Below the pieces are notes generated by a model. That model was not told the origin of the DNA. It saw only the letters and a list, made by a program, of their open reading frames with translations, and made no database searches. 64,000 nt of DNA from contig JALNXB010000003.1 in assembly GCA_023230585.1 (NCBI GenBank), positions 25,597 through 89,596 on the forward strand, written 5' to 3'. The stretch's first letter is position 1. Every line of letters starts with the position of its first letter. Source of the DNA: a bacterium. Lineage in GTDB: Bacteria; Ratteibacteria; UBA8468; B48-G9; JAFGKM01. Of the stretch, positions 1-9,192 are shown piece after piece. The position numbers were made by a program, and so were the translations under genes.

Positions 1-240
1 TGTCACCTCTATAGCGGTAGTGAAGACAAGATTCCGAAGCAAGTCCGGAATGACATACAAGGGGTAAAAGCACAAAGCCCCTCCACCTACGCTAAAATGC
101 AAGCTTCGGCGGATAAACCTCATCCCATTAATCTCTTTGCAGACCCCTGAGGGCTCTCTATCCCAAGTACCTCAAAGGGGAGAAGGTAAAAAAGGGAAGG
201 TGTATGCGCCGTAGTCCCAGAGTGAGTAGACACCCCATAC
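1..240. repeat. Intergenic repeat mosaic A
   Basis: No gene is seen in this stretch. It holds several short modules that recur in other intergenic gaps of the window: an imperfect inverted repeat around 30-64 (related to TTCCGGATCAAGTCCGGAA followed by TGACATA and a G run), a CTTCGGCGGATAAA module near 108-118, a CTCATCCCATTAA module near 118-136, and a degenerate GGGGAGAAGG module near 176-186. The order differs from the other copies. They look like dispersed, non-coding, REP-like elements downstream of the aryl-acid operon. Confidence 0.7.
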
Positions 241-254
241 TTTTTTACCTCTTT

Positions 255-680
255 TTAGACATTAAAATTTTCAACACTTCTATAATTATTCTTCTTTAAA
301 ATATCTTCCGCTTTTTCTATATCTGTTGAAGCGACCTTAAGAATAAGGGCGGCTTTAACACCTTCATCCATTATAAATCCATAGGCGTCTTCTATGTTGA
401 TACCCTCATCCTCAAGAATTTTGGCAACCTTATGGAACGCCCCAACCTTATCGGGCATCTCCACCACGACAACTTCTTGGAATGAAACAAGAAAATTTTC
501 TTCTTTTAAAATAGCAAACGCTTTATCATTATCATCGGTTATCAATTTTATAATCCCAAAACTTCCGCTATCGGCTATTGTCATAGCCTTCATATTTATT
601 TTGGATTTTTCAAGTATACCAGTTATTTTATTTATTTTACCAGGTTTATTTTCTACAAAAATAGAAATCTGTTTACCCAT
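255..680 (-). CDS. Tandem ACT-domain protein (copy 2)
   Basis: A 141-residue protein made of two ACT-like alpha/beta modules, at about residues 1-66 and 70-136. The first begins MGKQISIFVENKPGKI, a typical ACT beta-strand followed by the turn that often contacts an amino-acid ligand. No catalytic domain is attached. It is the last gene of the minus-strand aryl-acid operon, three bases after the ligase stop, with AAAGGAG upstream of its ATG. A paralogue lies at 5386-5817, also directly after a ligase. Stand-alone double-ACT proteins are commonly amino-acid sensors, so sensing an aromatic amino acid or aryl acid is a reasonable inference; the ligand is unknown. Confidence 0.8.
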   Translation of the reverse strand: MGKQISIFVENKPGKINKITGILEKSKINMKAMTIADSGSFGIIKLITDDNDKAFAILKEENFLVSFQEVVVVEMPDKVGAFHKVAKILEDEGINIEDAYGFIMDEGVKAALILKVASTDIEKAEDILKKNNYRSVENFNV

Positions 681-683
681 TGT

Positions 684-1979
684 TCACAATCTCCTTTTAT
701 CTAATACTCTTTTGGCTTTACCAGTAGAGGTTGGAAGAGTACCAGGCTCAACAAGTTCAATCACAGGGGTTACAAGAACCACTCTTCTCAAATTTTCTCT
801 TAAAGTTTCTTGCAAATTTTTTAACTGTCTTAACTCACCTTTAAAATAAGTTTTCTGAATTTCAATCTGTATTAATAATATATCTAAACCTTCTTTTCTG
901 TCAAGAATTATCATATAGTTCTTGTCTACTCCAGGCGTCTCCATCAGTACAGTTTCAATCTGAGAAGGAAAAATATTTACTCCTTTAACTATAAACATAT
1001 CGTCGCTTCTACCTTTTATACGAGCTATCCTACGACATACCCGCCCACATTTACATCTACCATTCAAGAATTTTGTTATGTCTTTTGTCCTATAACGAAT
1101 AATAGGCATACCTTCTCTTTTGAGAGTGGTTAAAACAAGTTCGCCTTCTTCACCGTCAGGCAAAACCTCCCCGGTGATTGGGTCTATTATTTCTGCTAAA
1201 TAGTTATCTTCCCAAAGGTGCATACCGTTTTGATGTTCACATTCAAAAGCAACACCAGGACCGTTCATCTCGGAAAGCCCATAACAGTTATGGACCTTTA
1301 TATTAAATATCGTCTCCAGTTTTTTTCTGGTAGCTTCGGAGTATGACTCTGCGCCCATTATAGCTATCTTCAAGTCAAAACTTTTAGCAGGAGATAAACC
1401 TTTCTCTTCGAGAGCGTGCCCTAAATGTAAAAGATAACTTGGGGTGATATGGGCTACTGTTGTTTTAAGGTCTTTTAAAAAACTTATTTGTCTATCTGTA
1501 TTTCCTGTGCCTATAGGTATAACCATAGCCCCTATTTTCTCTGCACCATAATGTAGCCCCAGCCCGCCAGTAAAAAGTCCGTAACTCATCATATTTTGAA
1601 AGATATCGGTTTTTCTTACCCCTGCAGAATATAATCCCCTTGCAACTAAATCTGCCCAGTTATCAACATCCTTTTTTGTATGAAAAATAAGTGTAGATTT
1701 ACCCGTAGTACCTGAAGAAGCGTGCATCCTAACAACATTGTCAAGAGAGGTTGCAAGCATCCCTGAAGGATAACTTTCTCTTAAATCGTCTTTAAAAGTG
1801 AAAGGATATTTTCTAATATCTTCCAATTCAACTATATGAGCATCCAATTTGTGTTTCTTAAAAAAACTTTTGTAATATACAGATTTATTCGCTGTTGAAA
1901 CAGTTTTTTTTAATCTTTCCAGTTGAATGTTTTTCAACTCGTCTTCTAATATAATCTCTTCTTTCTCTTTCCAGTACAT
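684..1979 (-). CDS. paaK: Phenylacetate-CoA ligase-like enzyme (copy 2)
   Basis: A 431-residue member of the adenylate-forming PaaK family, of the usual length. It should form an aryl-CoA from an aryl acid, ATP and CoA (or run in reverse for ATP). Visible motifs are the phosphate-binding SSGTTGKST near residues 88-96, YGLSEMNGPG near 233-242, the YRTKD motif, and the hinge [20 protein letters not shown] in the C-terminal part. A CKCGRVC cysteine cluster precedes the hinge. The start is the ATG at 1979 with AAAGGAA upstream. It shares an operon with two symporters and ACT proteins. Substrate specificity (phenylacetate, indoleacetate, hydroxyphenylacetate) cannot be read from sequence. Confidence 0.88.
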   Translation of the reverse strand: MYWKEKEEIILEDELKNIQLERLKKTVSTANKSVYYKSFFKKHKLDAHIVELEDIRKYPFTFKDDLRESYPSGMLATSLDNVVRMHASSGTTGKSTLIFHTKKDVDNWADLVARGLYSAGVRKTDIFQNMMSYGLFTGGLGLHYGAEKIGAMVIPIGTGNTDRQISFLKDLKTTVAHITPSYLLHLGHALEEKGLSPAKSFDLKIAIMGAESYSEATRKKLETIFNIKVHNCYGLSEMNGPGVAFECEHQNGMHLWEDNYLAEIIDPITGEVLPDGEEGELVLTTLKREGMPIIRYRTKDITKFLNGRCKCGRVCRRIARIKGRSDDMFIVKGVNIFPSQIETVLMETPGVDKNYMIILDRKEGLDILLIQIEIQKTYFKGELRQLKNLQETLRENLRRVVLVTPVIELVEPGTLPTSTGKAKRVLDKRRL

Positions 1980-2044
1980 TATTTTCCTTTCTTTTACATA
2001 AATATCATAAAAATTATTTGCAATTTAATATATATATCATTCTT

Positions 2045-3559
2045 TCATCTAATAAACATACCTGTTTTACTTTCTTTAATAAGTTTTTTAGATGGTTTAG
2101 ATGTAAATAAACTAACAATTACCATTACCAAAATTGATATTAAGAAAGCATAAAAACTAAAATGGAACGGTAGAGGACTCTTAAATTTTGCGTACGCTCC
2201 AAAAACAAAAGCAAATATATACCCAGTAACCATAGACCATATAGCGCCGTGCTTATTGGCTCTCTTCCAATATAGTCCAAACAATATAGGAACAACAAAT
2301 GTAGTTAACATTATTCCTATACCCATCCATATAAGCCACGCCAAAAGTGCAGGCGGGTTAATAGCAAGAAGAAAACTGATTAAGCCAAACACTATAACTG
2401 CCACCCTGCTTACAACAGTTACTTTTCTATCATTAGCATCTTTTTTGAACAACTGTTTATAAAAATCCCATCCACAACAGGTACCTATAACAAGCAATAA
2501 CCTATCCGTTGTTGACATAACAGCAGCAAGTATGACCACAGCAAAAAAAGCCCAAGTAGCTCGAGGTAAAGCATATTTAATCCCAACAAGAAACGAATCG
2601 TCTGGTTTTTCTATTACAACAAGCCCGTTTTCAACTAGTGTTCTTACTGCCATCCCTGACATTTTAATCAGGTACATTATCATTATATACATAACAAAAA
2701 CTAATAGAGGCGCCCACTTAAAATGTTTTTTATTTTTTACTGCTATAACATTGTTGACTATATGAGGACCTGAACCAAGCCCAAAAGTCAACAAAAAGAA
2801 GAATGAGATAAGAAACAATGGTGTTGTGAAAGCATAACCAGGAACTGGTGGATGTGCCTGAGGATAAGCAATTTTAAGCATATTAGGGTCTATATTTCCC
2901 ATTGTTGTATTTATAGCAGACAACCCTCCTGCACTCTGTATTATAATAGGTGCTACAAGCAGAACTCCAAAAAATATAATGAACCCTTGAAAAAGAGTTG
3001 TCCAGGAGACTGCATATAGCCCGCCAAGCAAAACGTAGATAACAACGATTACAGCCCCTATAAACAATGCTTGAGTTTGAGGAATTCCAAGCAACCATTT
3101 TAAAACAATGGCTATTGCTGTATATTGCCCGACTAAATATATTAAAGAGGTTGTAAGAACAGCTATAGAAGAGATAGTTCTAACAACTTTAGGGCTTTCA
3201 AATCTGTATGCAAGATAATCTTGAAGGGTAAGAAACTTTTTATCTTTACATACTTCATATAATTTATATCCGTAAAATATTATTGCTACAGCACAAGTGA
3301 GTGGAACAAAAATCTGTTCCCAAAAAGTTGGCCATCCTGCTATATATCCAAGCCCAGAAACACCAAGAAGAGTCATCCCGCTTGTTGTAGAACCAAGTAT
3401 AAGCATAACAAAAAGCCAAAAACCTAAATTTTTTCCTGCCGCTATATAATCTGAAGCAGTTTTAATCTTCTTACTTGAAACCATTCCAATAACAAGCATA
3501 AAAACAAGGTAAAGAACAACAACAATAATACTTCCTAATCCCATATTTCCACTGTCCAT
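2045..3559 (-). CDS. Sodium:solute symporter (SSS family), copy 2
   Basis: A hydrophobic protein of about 504 residues with roughly 13 predicted membrane helices and SSS-family features: an early SGMTLLGVSGLGYIAGWP stretch (helix 1-2 region), LQDYLAYRF, and a central VMSTTDRLLLVIGTCCGWD segment. I use the ATG at 3559, which has TTGGAGGAATTT upstream, rather than the TTG four codons earlier. It follows a microprotein gene (3576-3674) and precedes paaK copy 2. Its place between two aryl-CoA ligase genes suggests import of an aryl acid or other organic anion with sodium. The substrate is inferred from context only. Confidence 0.88.
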   Translation of the reverse strand: MDSGNMGLGSIIVVVLYLVFMLVIGMVSSKKIKTASDYIAAGKNLGFWLFVMLILGSTTSGMTLLGVSGLGYIAGWPTFWEQIFVPLTCAVAIIFYGYKLYEVCKDKKFLTLQDYLAYRFESPKVVRTISSIAVLTTSLIYLVGQYTAIAIVLKWLLGIPQTQALFIGAVIVVIYVLLGGLYAVSWTTLFQGFIIFFGVLLVAPIIIQSAGGLSAINTTMGNIDPNMLKIAYPQAHPPVPGYAFTTPLFLISFFFLLTFGLGSGPHIVNNVIAVKNKKHFKWAPLLVFVMYIMIMYLIKMSGMAVRTLVENGLVVIEKPDDSFLVGIKYALPRATWAFFAVVILAAVMSTTDRLLLVIGTCCGWDFYKQLFKKDANDRKVTVVSRVAVIVFGLISFLLAINPPALLAWLIWMGIGIMLTTFVVPILFGLYWKRANKHGAIWSMVTGYIFAFVFGAYAKFKSPLPFHFSFYAFLISILVMVIVSLFTSKPSKKLIKESKTGMFIR

Positions 3560-3575
3560 AAATTCCTCCAAATCT

Positions 3576-3674
3576 TTATTTAAATGTTAGAGCCCACCAG
3601 AGAAGCCAAACTATACCCGCTAACGGTAATACCAAAAAAAACATAAGAAAAGTCGATAAAGGCAAATTAAACAT
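3576..3674 (-). CDS. One-helix microprotein before SSS symporter
   Basis: A 32-residue ORF starting MFNLPLSTFLMFFLVLPLAG and ending WWALTFK: essentially a single membrane helix. Its ATG overlaps the last 8 bases of the upstream symporter reading frame, and an excellent Shine-Dalgarno (GGAGGGAAAA before ATG) lies inside that upstream gene. It ends 16 bases before the next symporter start. A similar microprotein sits in the same position before the other symporter (5218-5319), which argues strongly that both are real. Small one-helix accessory proteins are known partners of some secondary transporters, so a role in symporter assembly or regulation is likely but inferred. Confidence 0.75.
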   Translation of the reverse strand: MFNLPLSTFLMFFLVLPLAGIVWLLWWALTFK

Positions 3675-5225
3675 TTTTCCCTCCAAATAGTTTCTTCAAT
3701 GTTTCTTCAGAAACAGGTTTTGTCAATAAACTTACAACAAAATATACTACACCACAACCAATAAGAACTATAAACTCCAAAGTACCCATACCTATTTTAT
3801 TTTGTGTTACAAATATACTACCAATTAAGGTTGAAACAACTCCATAAACCATACAAGCTATAGCCCCAGCAGCAGTAGCTCGTTTCCAATAAAATGAGAC
3901 CGCTGTACAAAAGATAAAAATACCTCCCAACCCAATAGAAGCGTATCCCATAAATACGGCAAGTAAGGTGGAGTATTCTTAAATGCCCAGTAAAAAGGAA
4001 TGAAAAGGAAAATACCTATAAACACTTTTGTCAGTTTTAATAAAGTGCTGGAAGATGTTTGAGGACGCCAAATATATATAATATCCCTTGTAACATTTCC
4101 TGCCATAACCATTATCATAGCAGAAAGAGTAGAAAGAGCAGCCGCAAAAACGCCTGTTACATATAAAATCGTTAAAGGTTTTCCTCCTGCAACCATAGCA
4201 AGAAATGGAGCAGCAAGGTCCCCTTTCCAGGGGTTAATATTCAGCAACTCTTGACCAAAAACAGCTCTGCTACATAAACCTGTTATAGCATTAAGAAATA
4301 TTGGAGGTCCAGCTACAAGAAAAACCATAAGGGTTACAAGAAAGAAATCTTTCTTATTCAATTTCTTCATACCTACAAATCTTGCCACATTATGGGGGAA
4401 CCCGGTAGCCATAGTCAAAAATATAAAAAGAGTAGCGAGAACTCCAACAGGGCTTGAAAATAGTTGAGCATTACCTACCTTTGGCAAATCGTCTCTAATT
4501 AGATTAATAAGAGCTGGGTTTTCTGCTGCAAGTTTCATATTTAAAGCAGTCGGTCCCCCAACAAAAATAAGGGATACTATCCCAAGCGCAAAACAGGCAA
4601 TTCCAAGTATAGCTCCCTGTATAGCAAGAGACCATTGTGTGCCAGTATAACCTCCAACCACCATATATATAAAAACTACAACACCTGATATTAGAAGACA
4701 CCATAACGCAGGAAGTTTTGTCACAGCATACCATATAGTTGCACCAGCTTTAAACTGACCAACCGCGTAAAGAATCATAAAAAATATCATAATAAGAGCT
4801 GAAAGGGATTGCACCACTTTGCTGTCAAATCTTATGCAGAGCGCTTCAGAAACAGTTTTTGCCCCAAATTTCTGAGAATACATCTGCATTTTTTCCCCTG
4901 TAAAAAAAAGGCAAGGCATAATACCTACAATTGTCCATATACCTGCAAACCACATACCAGACCAACCAAAAGAATAAGTTATTCCCATCATTCCAAGAGC
5001 AGCCCACCCGCTTAACCAGGTTGCTCCAAGAGCAAGTCCGGTCACAATAGGACCTATATCATTATGTCCTGACAAGAAAGATTCAAAAGATTTGGCCTGT
5101 TTTCTACTTAAAAATCCAACAGTAATACATACCAGCAACATTAAGCCAATACCGACAATTGCCCATAACGCATACGATTTATCAGGAGCAAGAAGGGTTT
5201 TTACTATATTGCTTGCCTCAATCAT
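3667..5225 (-). pseudogene. Sodium:solute symporter (copy 1), frameshifted
   Basis: An SSS-family symporter gene split into two frames. The first part (start ATG 5225, MIEASNIVKTLLAPDKSYAL) encodes family segments such as LALGATWLSGWAALGMMG. Near 3950-3965 it runs into an out-of-frame, non-membrane tail ending at 3858. The next frame, open from 3951 down to 3667, continues the symporter with a helix starting MGYASIGLGG and the expected FYWKRATAAGAIACM segment. Adding one base near 3960 would restore a protein of about 515 residues. I see no slippery heptamer, so this is a true mutation or a sequencing error rather than programmed frameshifting. It is preceded by an overlapping microprotein. 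Confidence 0.8.
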
Positions 5226-5319
5226 TTTTCCACCCCCTTATCCTTAAAATCAGCCCAACAATTGTGAATACTGTGCTTAATACAACAACAATCCACCATG
5301 TTGCCCAATTTTTGTCCAT
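5218..5319 (-). CDS. One-helix microprotein before frameshifted SSS symporter
   Basis: A 33-residue ORF beginning MDKNWATWWIVVVLSTVFTI and ending RIRGWKND: one hydrophobic helix followed by a basic tail. A clear AAAGGAG lies upstream of its ATG. Its last 8 bases overlap the start of the symporter ORF (ATG at 5225), the arrangement expected for translational coupling. The other microprotein of this operon (3576-3674) has the same size, helix and position relative to a symporter but little sequence identity. A small symporter subunit is the likely role, by position and composition only. Confidence 0.75.
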   Translation of the reverse strand: MDKNWATWWIVVVLSTVFTIVGLILRIRGWKND

Positions 5320-5385
5320 ATATCTCCTTTGTCCCGTTTGTTACGAAAGTTTTAAGAAAAAACGTCACAAGGTGTAATTAGTTTA

Positions 5386-5817
5386 TTATATTCTTTCTAT
5401 ATCCTCTCTTTCAAGAAGTTTTATGTTTTCTTCTCTTAATACTGTCGCAGCTTTTTCTGGTTCCTCCACCCTTACCACTACCAGAGCTTTGTCTCCTGAT
5501 TTTTCTACAAATGCGTATATATATTCCACATTAACAGAGTTGCTCTCGAGAGGTTCTATTATAGCCAGAAGACCGCCAGGTTTATCTATAACTTCCGCAA
5601 CAATCACAGGAGTAAGGTTTACAGAGATATTTTCATCTTTAAGAATTTCAACGGCTTTTTCTGTCTCTTGCACAATGAGTCTTAACATACCGTAATCTGA
5701 TTTTTCAGCCAACGACATGGCTCTTATATTGATTTTATTTTTACTTAAAACAGCCAAAACTTCTTTAAGTCTACCCAACCTGTTTTCAAGAAAAACAGAG
5801 AGTTGCATAATAAACAT
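5386..5817 (-). CDS. Tandem ACT-domain protein (copy 1)
   Basis: A 143-residue protein with two ACT-like modules, the first starting near MQLSVFLENRLGRLKEVLAV and the second near residue 75 (VIVAEVIDKPGGLLAI). The ATG at 5817 has GGAGGAGG eight bases upstream and is preferred over a GTG three codons earlier. It lies between paaK copy 1 and the first microprotein and symporter. It is a paralogue of the protein at 255-680. The two ligase-ACT pairs look like products of duplication. A sensor or regulator of aryl-acid or aromatic amino-acid metabolism is inferred from context. Confidence 0.8.
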   Translation of the reverse strand: MFIMQLSVFLENRLGRLKEVLAVLSKNKINIRAMSLAEKSDYGMLRLIVQETEKAVEILKDENISVNLTPVIVAEVIDKPGGLLAIIEPLESNSVNVEYIYAFVEKSGDKALVVVRVEEPEKAATVLREENIKLLEREDIERI

Positions 5818-5873
5818 ATTCTTCACCTCCTCCTATTGCTCATATTTTAAGGTGTTTGAAAGATTTTTGTTTT

Positions 5874-7172
5874 TTATCTTTTATCTATAACTCTTTTGGC
5901 TTTACCTTCACTTCTTTGGATACTTTTTGGCTCTACAAGTTTAACTTTAACAGATATCCCGAGAGCACTTTCTATTTCTGAAACCATTTTTATTTCTAAC
6001 GTCTCTAATTTTTTGATTTTATCAGAAAAAATATTTTCATTCATTTCTACCTGAACTTCCATTTTATCAAGGTACCTTTCTTTTGTTATAATAAGTTGAT
6101 AATGGGGCGCAACTTCTGGCATATTCATTAAAACTGTTTCTATTTGAGATGGAAAAATATTGACCCCTCTTATAATCAACATATCATCAATCCTACCTTT
6201 AATTTTACTTATCCTTGGCATTGTTCTACCGCAATGAGTACACGGTTGGTTAGTCAAAGTAACAATATCTCCTGTTCTGTATCGTATCAACGGTAGAGCT
6301 TCTTTAGTAAGTGTTGTTATAACCAATTCTCCTTCTTCATCTTCTTCAAGAACCTGCCCTGTTGAAGGGTCGATAATTTCTGGATAAAAATGGTCTGCCC
6401 ATATATGTAAACCTTCTTTACCTGCACACTCCATAGCAACGCCAGGACCTATAATTTCTGATAAACCGTATATATCGAGAGCCGTTATATTCCATTCTTT
6501 TTCTATCTGTTCTCTCATCCCTTCTGTCCAAGGTTCAGCACCTAAAATACCAACCTTAAGTTTAGTAGTAAAAGGGTTGAAACCGTATGCTCTCGCTTCT
6601 TCTGCCATAAAAAGCGAATATGAAGGAGTACAGGTTAAAGCCGTGCTACCAAAATCTTTCATTACAGCAAGTTGCCTTTTTGTGCCACCAGCAGAAATAG
6701 GTATTACTGTTGCACCCAGTTCAAGTGCCCCGTAATGGACTCCCAACCCGCCGGTGAAAAGACCGTATCCATAGGCGTTTTGTATTATATCGCCATTCCC
6801 AATATTGGCACAAACAAGAGACCTTGCCATAACCTCTGACCAGAGTTTAATATCTCTCTGAGTATACCCTACAACAGTCATTTTACCAGTTGTACCCGTT
6901 GAAGCGTGTATTTCAAAAACTTCTCCCATAGGCACAGCAAAAAGAGAAAACGGGTAATGGTCTCTCAGCGTTGATTTGAGCGTAAAAGGTAAATATTGTA
7001 AATCTGAAAGACAAGAAAACTTTGAAATGTTTATCTTCTTTTCATCAAAAGATTTACTATAAAATGGCACCTTTTCTGAAACGTACTTAACAACATCTTT
7101 TAGTCTCTCAATTTGTATTGCTTTTAATTGAGCAGAAGCAGCAATCTCAATATCTTTGTTAAAATAGTTCAT
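5874..7172 (-). CDS. paaK: Phenylacetate-CoA ligase-like enzyme (copy 1)
   Basis: A 432-residue adenylate-forming ligase of the PaaK family and a paralogue of the gene at 684-1979. Motifs include [19 protein letters not shown] (phosphate loop), [22 protein letters not shown], a CTHCGR cysteine pair and the hinge [21 protein letters not shown] choose the ATG at 7172, preceded by AGGAGAAGG, over the TTG at 7199. It is the first gene of the operon, downstream of a TTGACA promoter. The enzyme would link aryl acids to aryl-CoA, the substrate or product of the divergently encoded IorAB. The exact aryl substrate is unknown. Confidence 0.88.
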   Translation of the reverse strand: MNYFNKDIEIAASAQLKAIQIERLKDVVKYVSEKVPFYSKSFDEKKINISKFSCLSDLQYLPFTLKSTLRDHYPFSLFAVPMGEVFEIHASTGTTGKMTVVGYTQRDIKLWSEVMARSLVCANIGNGDIIQNAYGYGLFTGGLGVHYGALELGATVIPISAGGTKRQLAVMKDFGSTALTCTPSYSLFMAEEARAYGFNPFTTKLKVGILGAEPWTEGMREQIEKEWNITALDIYGLSEIIGPGVAMECAGKEGLHIWADHFYPEIIDPSTGQVLEEDEEGELVITTLTKEALPLIRYRTGDIVTLTNQPCTHCGRTMPRISKIKGRIDDMLIIRGVNIFPSQIETVLMNMPEVAPHYQLIITKERYLDKMEVQVEMNENIFSDKIKKLETLEIKMVSEIESALGISVKVKLVEPKSIQRSEGKAKRVIDKR

Positions 7173-7242
7173 ACCTTCTCCTATAATATTTCTTTGCAAT
7201 TATACCAATATTATCTTATAATAATCTATTATTTATCCTTAT

Positions 7243-7271
7243 AATTTAGACTCTACTTGCTTTTTTGTCAA
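7243..7271 (-). promoter_or_regulatory. Predicted sigma-70 promoter of the aryl-acid operon
   Basis: On the minus strand a perfect -35 TTGACA (7266-7271) is followed after 17 bases by TAAATT (7243-7248, four of six consensus matches). It lies about 70 bases upstream of the paaK copy 1 ATG, in the divergent gap facing iorA. No operator is evident. Confidence 0.5.
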
Positions 7272-7410
7272 ATATTCCTTCCTTACTTTAAAAGGAAAAC
7301 AGGAATCCCCCTTAAACAGGTACGGTTAAGTTTGCAAACAATAGTGGAGAGTAGAAAAGAGGGTATAAAAGAGTGGAAATAGCAATAATTGTAATAAGGA
7401 AATAAAAGAT

Positions 7411-9192
7411 ATGACTAAAAAATATTTACTTGGAAATGATGCTATTGCGTATGGTTTAATTGAAGGTGGAGTAGAAGGTGTCTTTGGATACCCAGGAACT
7501 CCTTCATCTGAAATAACACAAAAACTTATTGAACTTTCGAAAGAATATAGGTTTTATGCAGAGTGGTCCGTGAACGAAAAGGTTGCTTATGAAAACGCCT
7601 ACGGCGCTTCTTTGACAGGCAAAAGAACGGTTGTTATTATGAAGCACGTTGGCTTAAATGTTGCTTCAGACGCTTTTATGACATCCGCATACACAGGAGT
7701 AGAGGGAGGGTTTGTTATAATTGTAGCAGACGATCCTTTTGCTCACTCTTCACAAAATGAACAAGATTCCCGCAGGTACGCTATATTTGGTAAAGTTCCT
7801 TACTTTGAGCCGTCTTCAATACAGGAAGCTAAAGATATATCCACATTTGCTTTCTCTTTCTCAGAAAAGATTGGGCTACCTGTCATTATAAGAAGCGTAA
7901 CAAGAATATCTCATGGTAAATCGGATGTGATATTAGGGAATATCAATAAGAACTACTCTAAAACTTCTTTCAAAAAAAATCCTGAAAAGTTTGTTATGGT
8001 CCCTGCCAATGCAAGGACTGCACTAAAAAAACTTAATGAGAAACAAGAATATATTAAAACAGAGATAGAGAAATTGCCTTTCAATTCAGAAGAGAAAGGG
8101 GATGCAACAGGAATAATAGTTTCAGGTATTTCTTACCAATATGTGAAAGAAATAAAAGAAAAACATAACCTATCTTTCTCGCTTCTAAAAATATCTTCAT
8201 ACCCCATACCAGATAAACAAATAACCAGTTTTATCAAAGATAAAAAAGAAGTTATAGTTTTTGAAGAAGGAGAACCTGTCATTGAAGAAAATATTTATAT
8301 TATCGCAAAAAAATATGGTTCAAATATCCTTATAAAAGGTAAGTTAGAAGGAACTCTCCCCATAGAAGGAGAATATTCTCTTGAATTGGTTGAAAAAACT
8401 CTTGTTGGTCAAAACATCCACACCTCAAACCTAACATCAAAATCTCAACCTTTGCCAGTAAGAGCCCCTGTGTTGTGCCCAGGATGTCCGCATATAGGGT
8501 CTTTCCATATACTTAAAAAAGTCTTTGGAAAAGATTCTATCTTTCCTGGTGACATAGGATGTTACACTCTTGGTGTACAGTTGGGAACTATTGATACTTG
8601 TCTATGTATGGGGGCAGGAATAAGTATGGGGACAGGAATATCAAGATTTGAAAAGGATAGACCTGTTATATCAATAATAGGTGATTCTACCTTTTTTCAT
8701 TCAGGTTTAACTGGACTTATAAACGCTTGCTATAATAAAGCAGACCAGATTGTGGCTATTTTAGATAACAGAACAACTGCAATGACTGGTCACCAACCTC
8801 ATCCAGGAACAGGAGAAACAGCTATAGGTGAACCTACAATCAATATCAATCTTGAACAGTTAATTCTTGCAATGGGTATTGAGAAGGTTATAACAGTTGA
8901 CCCTTATTTCATTAAAGAATCTATTGAAAAATTAAAAAACTTCAAAGACTATAAAGGGGTTAGGGTAATTATTTTTAAGAGAAATTGTATTTTCGTAGGT
9001 AAACAACCTAAAAAACAGTTTTTTGTTGATAAGAACAAATGTACTGGGTGTAAACTATGTTTGCAACTTAAATGCCCTGCTATTATTTTTAAGGATGGGA
9101 AAGCAGAGATAACCAACCAATGTAGTGGTTGCGGGATATGTGTAGAAATATGTCCTTTTAACTCCATAGAGGAAATTAAAGATGGAAACTAA
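7411..9192 (+). CDS. iorA: Indolepyruvate ferredoxin oxidoreductase, alpha subunit
   Basis: A 593-residue thiamine-diphosphate enzyme that oxidatively decarboxylates aryl-pyruvates to aryl-acetyl-CoA with ferredoxin reduction, or runs in reverse. The N-terminal pyrimidine-binding part has GVFGYPGTPSSEI. The middle has CPGCPHIGSFHIL and the diphosphate-binding region IGDSTFFHSGLTGLINACYN. The C-terminus carries two ferredoxin cysteine sets, CTGCKLCLQLKCP and CSGCGICVEICP, typical of IorA. The length is slightly short for the family. It overlaps iorB by 11 bases. Its position opposite two aryl-CoA ligase genes supports coupled aryl-acid and aryl-pyruvate conversion. Confidence 0.93.
   Translation: MTKKYLLGNDAIAYGLIEGGVEGVFGYPGTPSSEITQKLIELSKEYRFYAEWSVNEKVAYENAYGASLTGKRTVVIMKHVGLNVASDAFMTSAYTGVEGGFVIIVADDPFAHSSQNEQDSRRYAIFGKVPYFEPSSIQEAKDISTFAFSFSEKIGLPVIIRSVTRISHGKSDVILGNINKNYSKTSFKKNPEKFVMVPANARTALKKLNEKQEYIKTEIEKLPFNSEEKGDATGIIVSGISYQYVKEIKEKHNLSFSLLKISSYPIPDKQITSFIKDKKEVIVFEEGEPVIEENIYIIAKKYGSNILIKGKLEGTLPIEGEYSLELVEKTLVGQNIHTSNLTSKSQPLPVRAPVLCPGCPHIGSFHILKKVFGKDSIFPGDIGCYTLGVQLGTIDTCLCMGAGISMGTGISRFEKDRPVISIIGDSTFFHSGLTGLINACYNKADQIVAILDNRTTAMTGHQPHPGTGETAIGEPTININLEQLILAMGIEKVITVDPYFIKESIEKLKNFKDYKGVRVIIFKRNCIFVGKQPKKQFFVDKNKCTGCKLCLQLKCPAIIFKDGKAEITNQCSGCGICVEICPFNSIEEIKDGN

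Noticed and set aside
394..849. Plus-strand frame opposite the ACT and ligase genes
   Set aside because: It is antisense to two confidently assigned genes, lacks a ribosome binding site and has no family pattern.
3940..3975. Programmed -1 frameshift in the symporter
   Set aside because: No X-XXY-YYZ slippery heptamer or following hairpin is visible; ordinary frameshift or sequencing error is simpler.
7332..7369. Possible iorA promoter TTGCAA/TATAAA
   Set aside because: The spacing of 26 bases is too long for a sigma-70 promoter.
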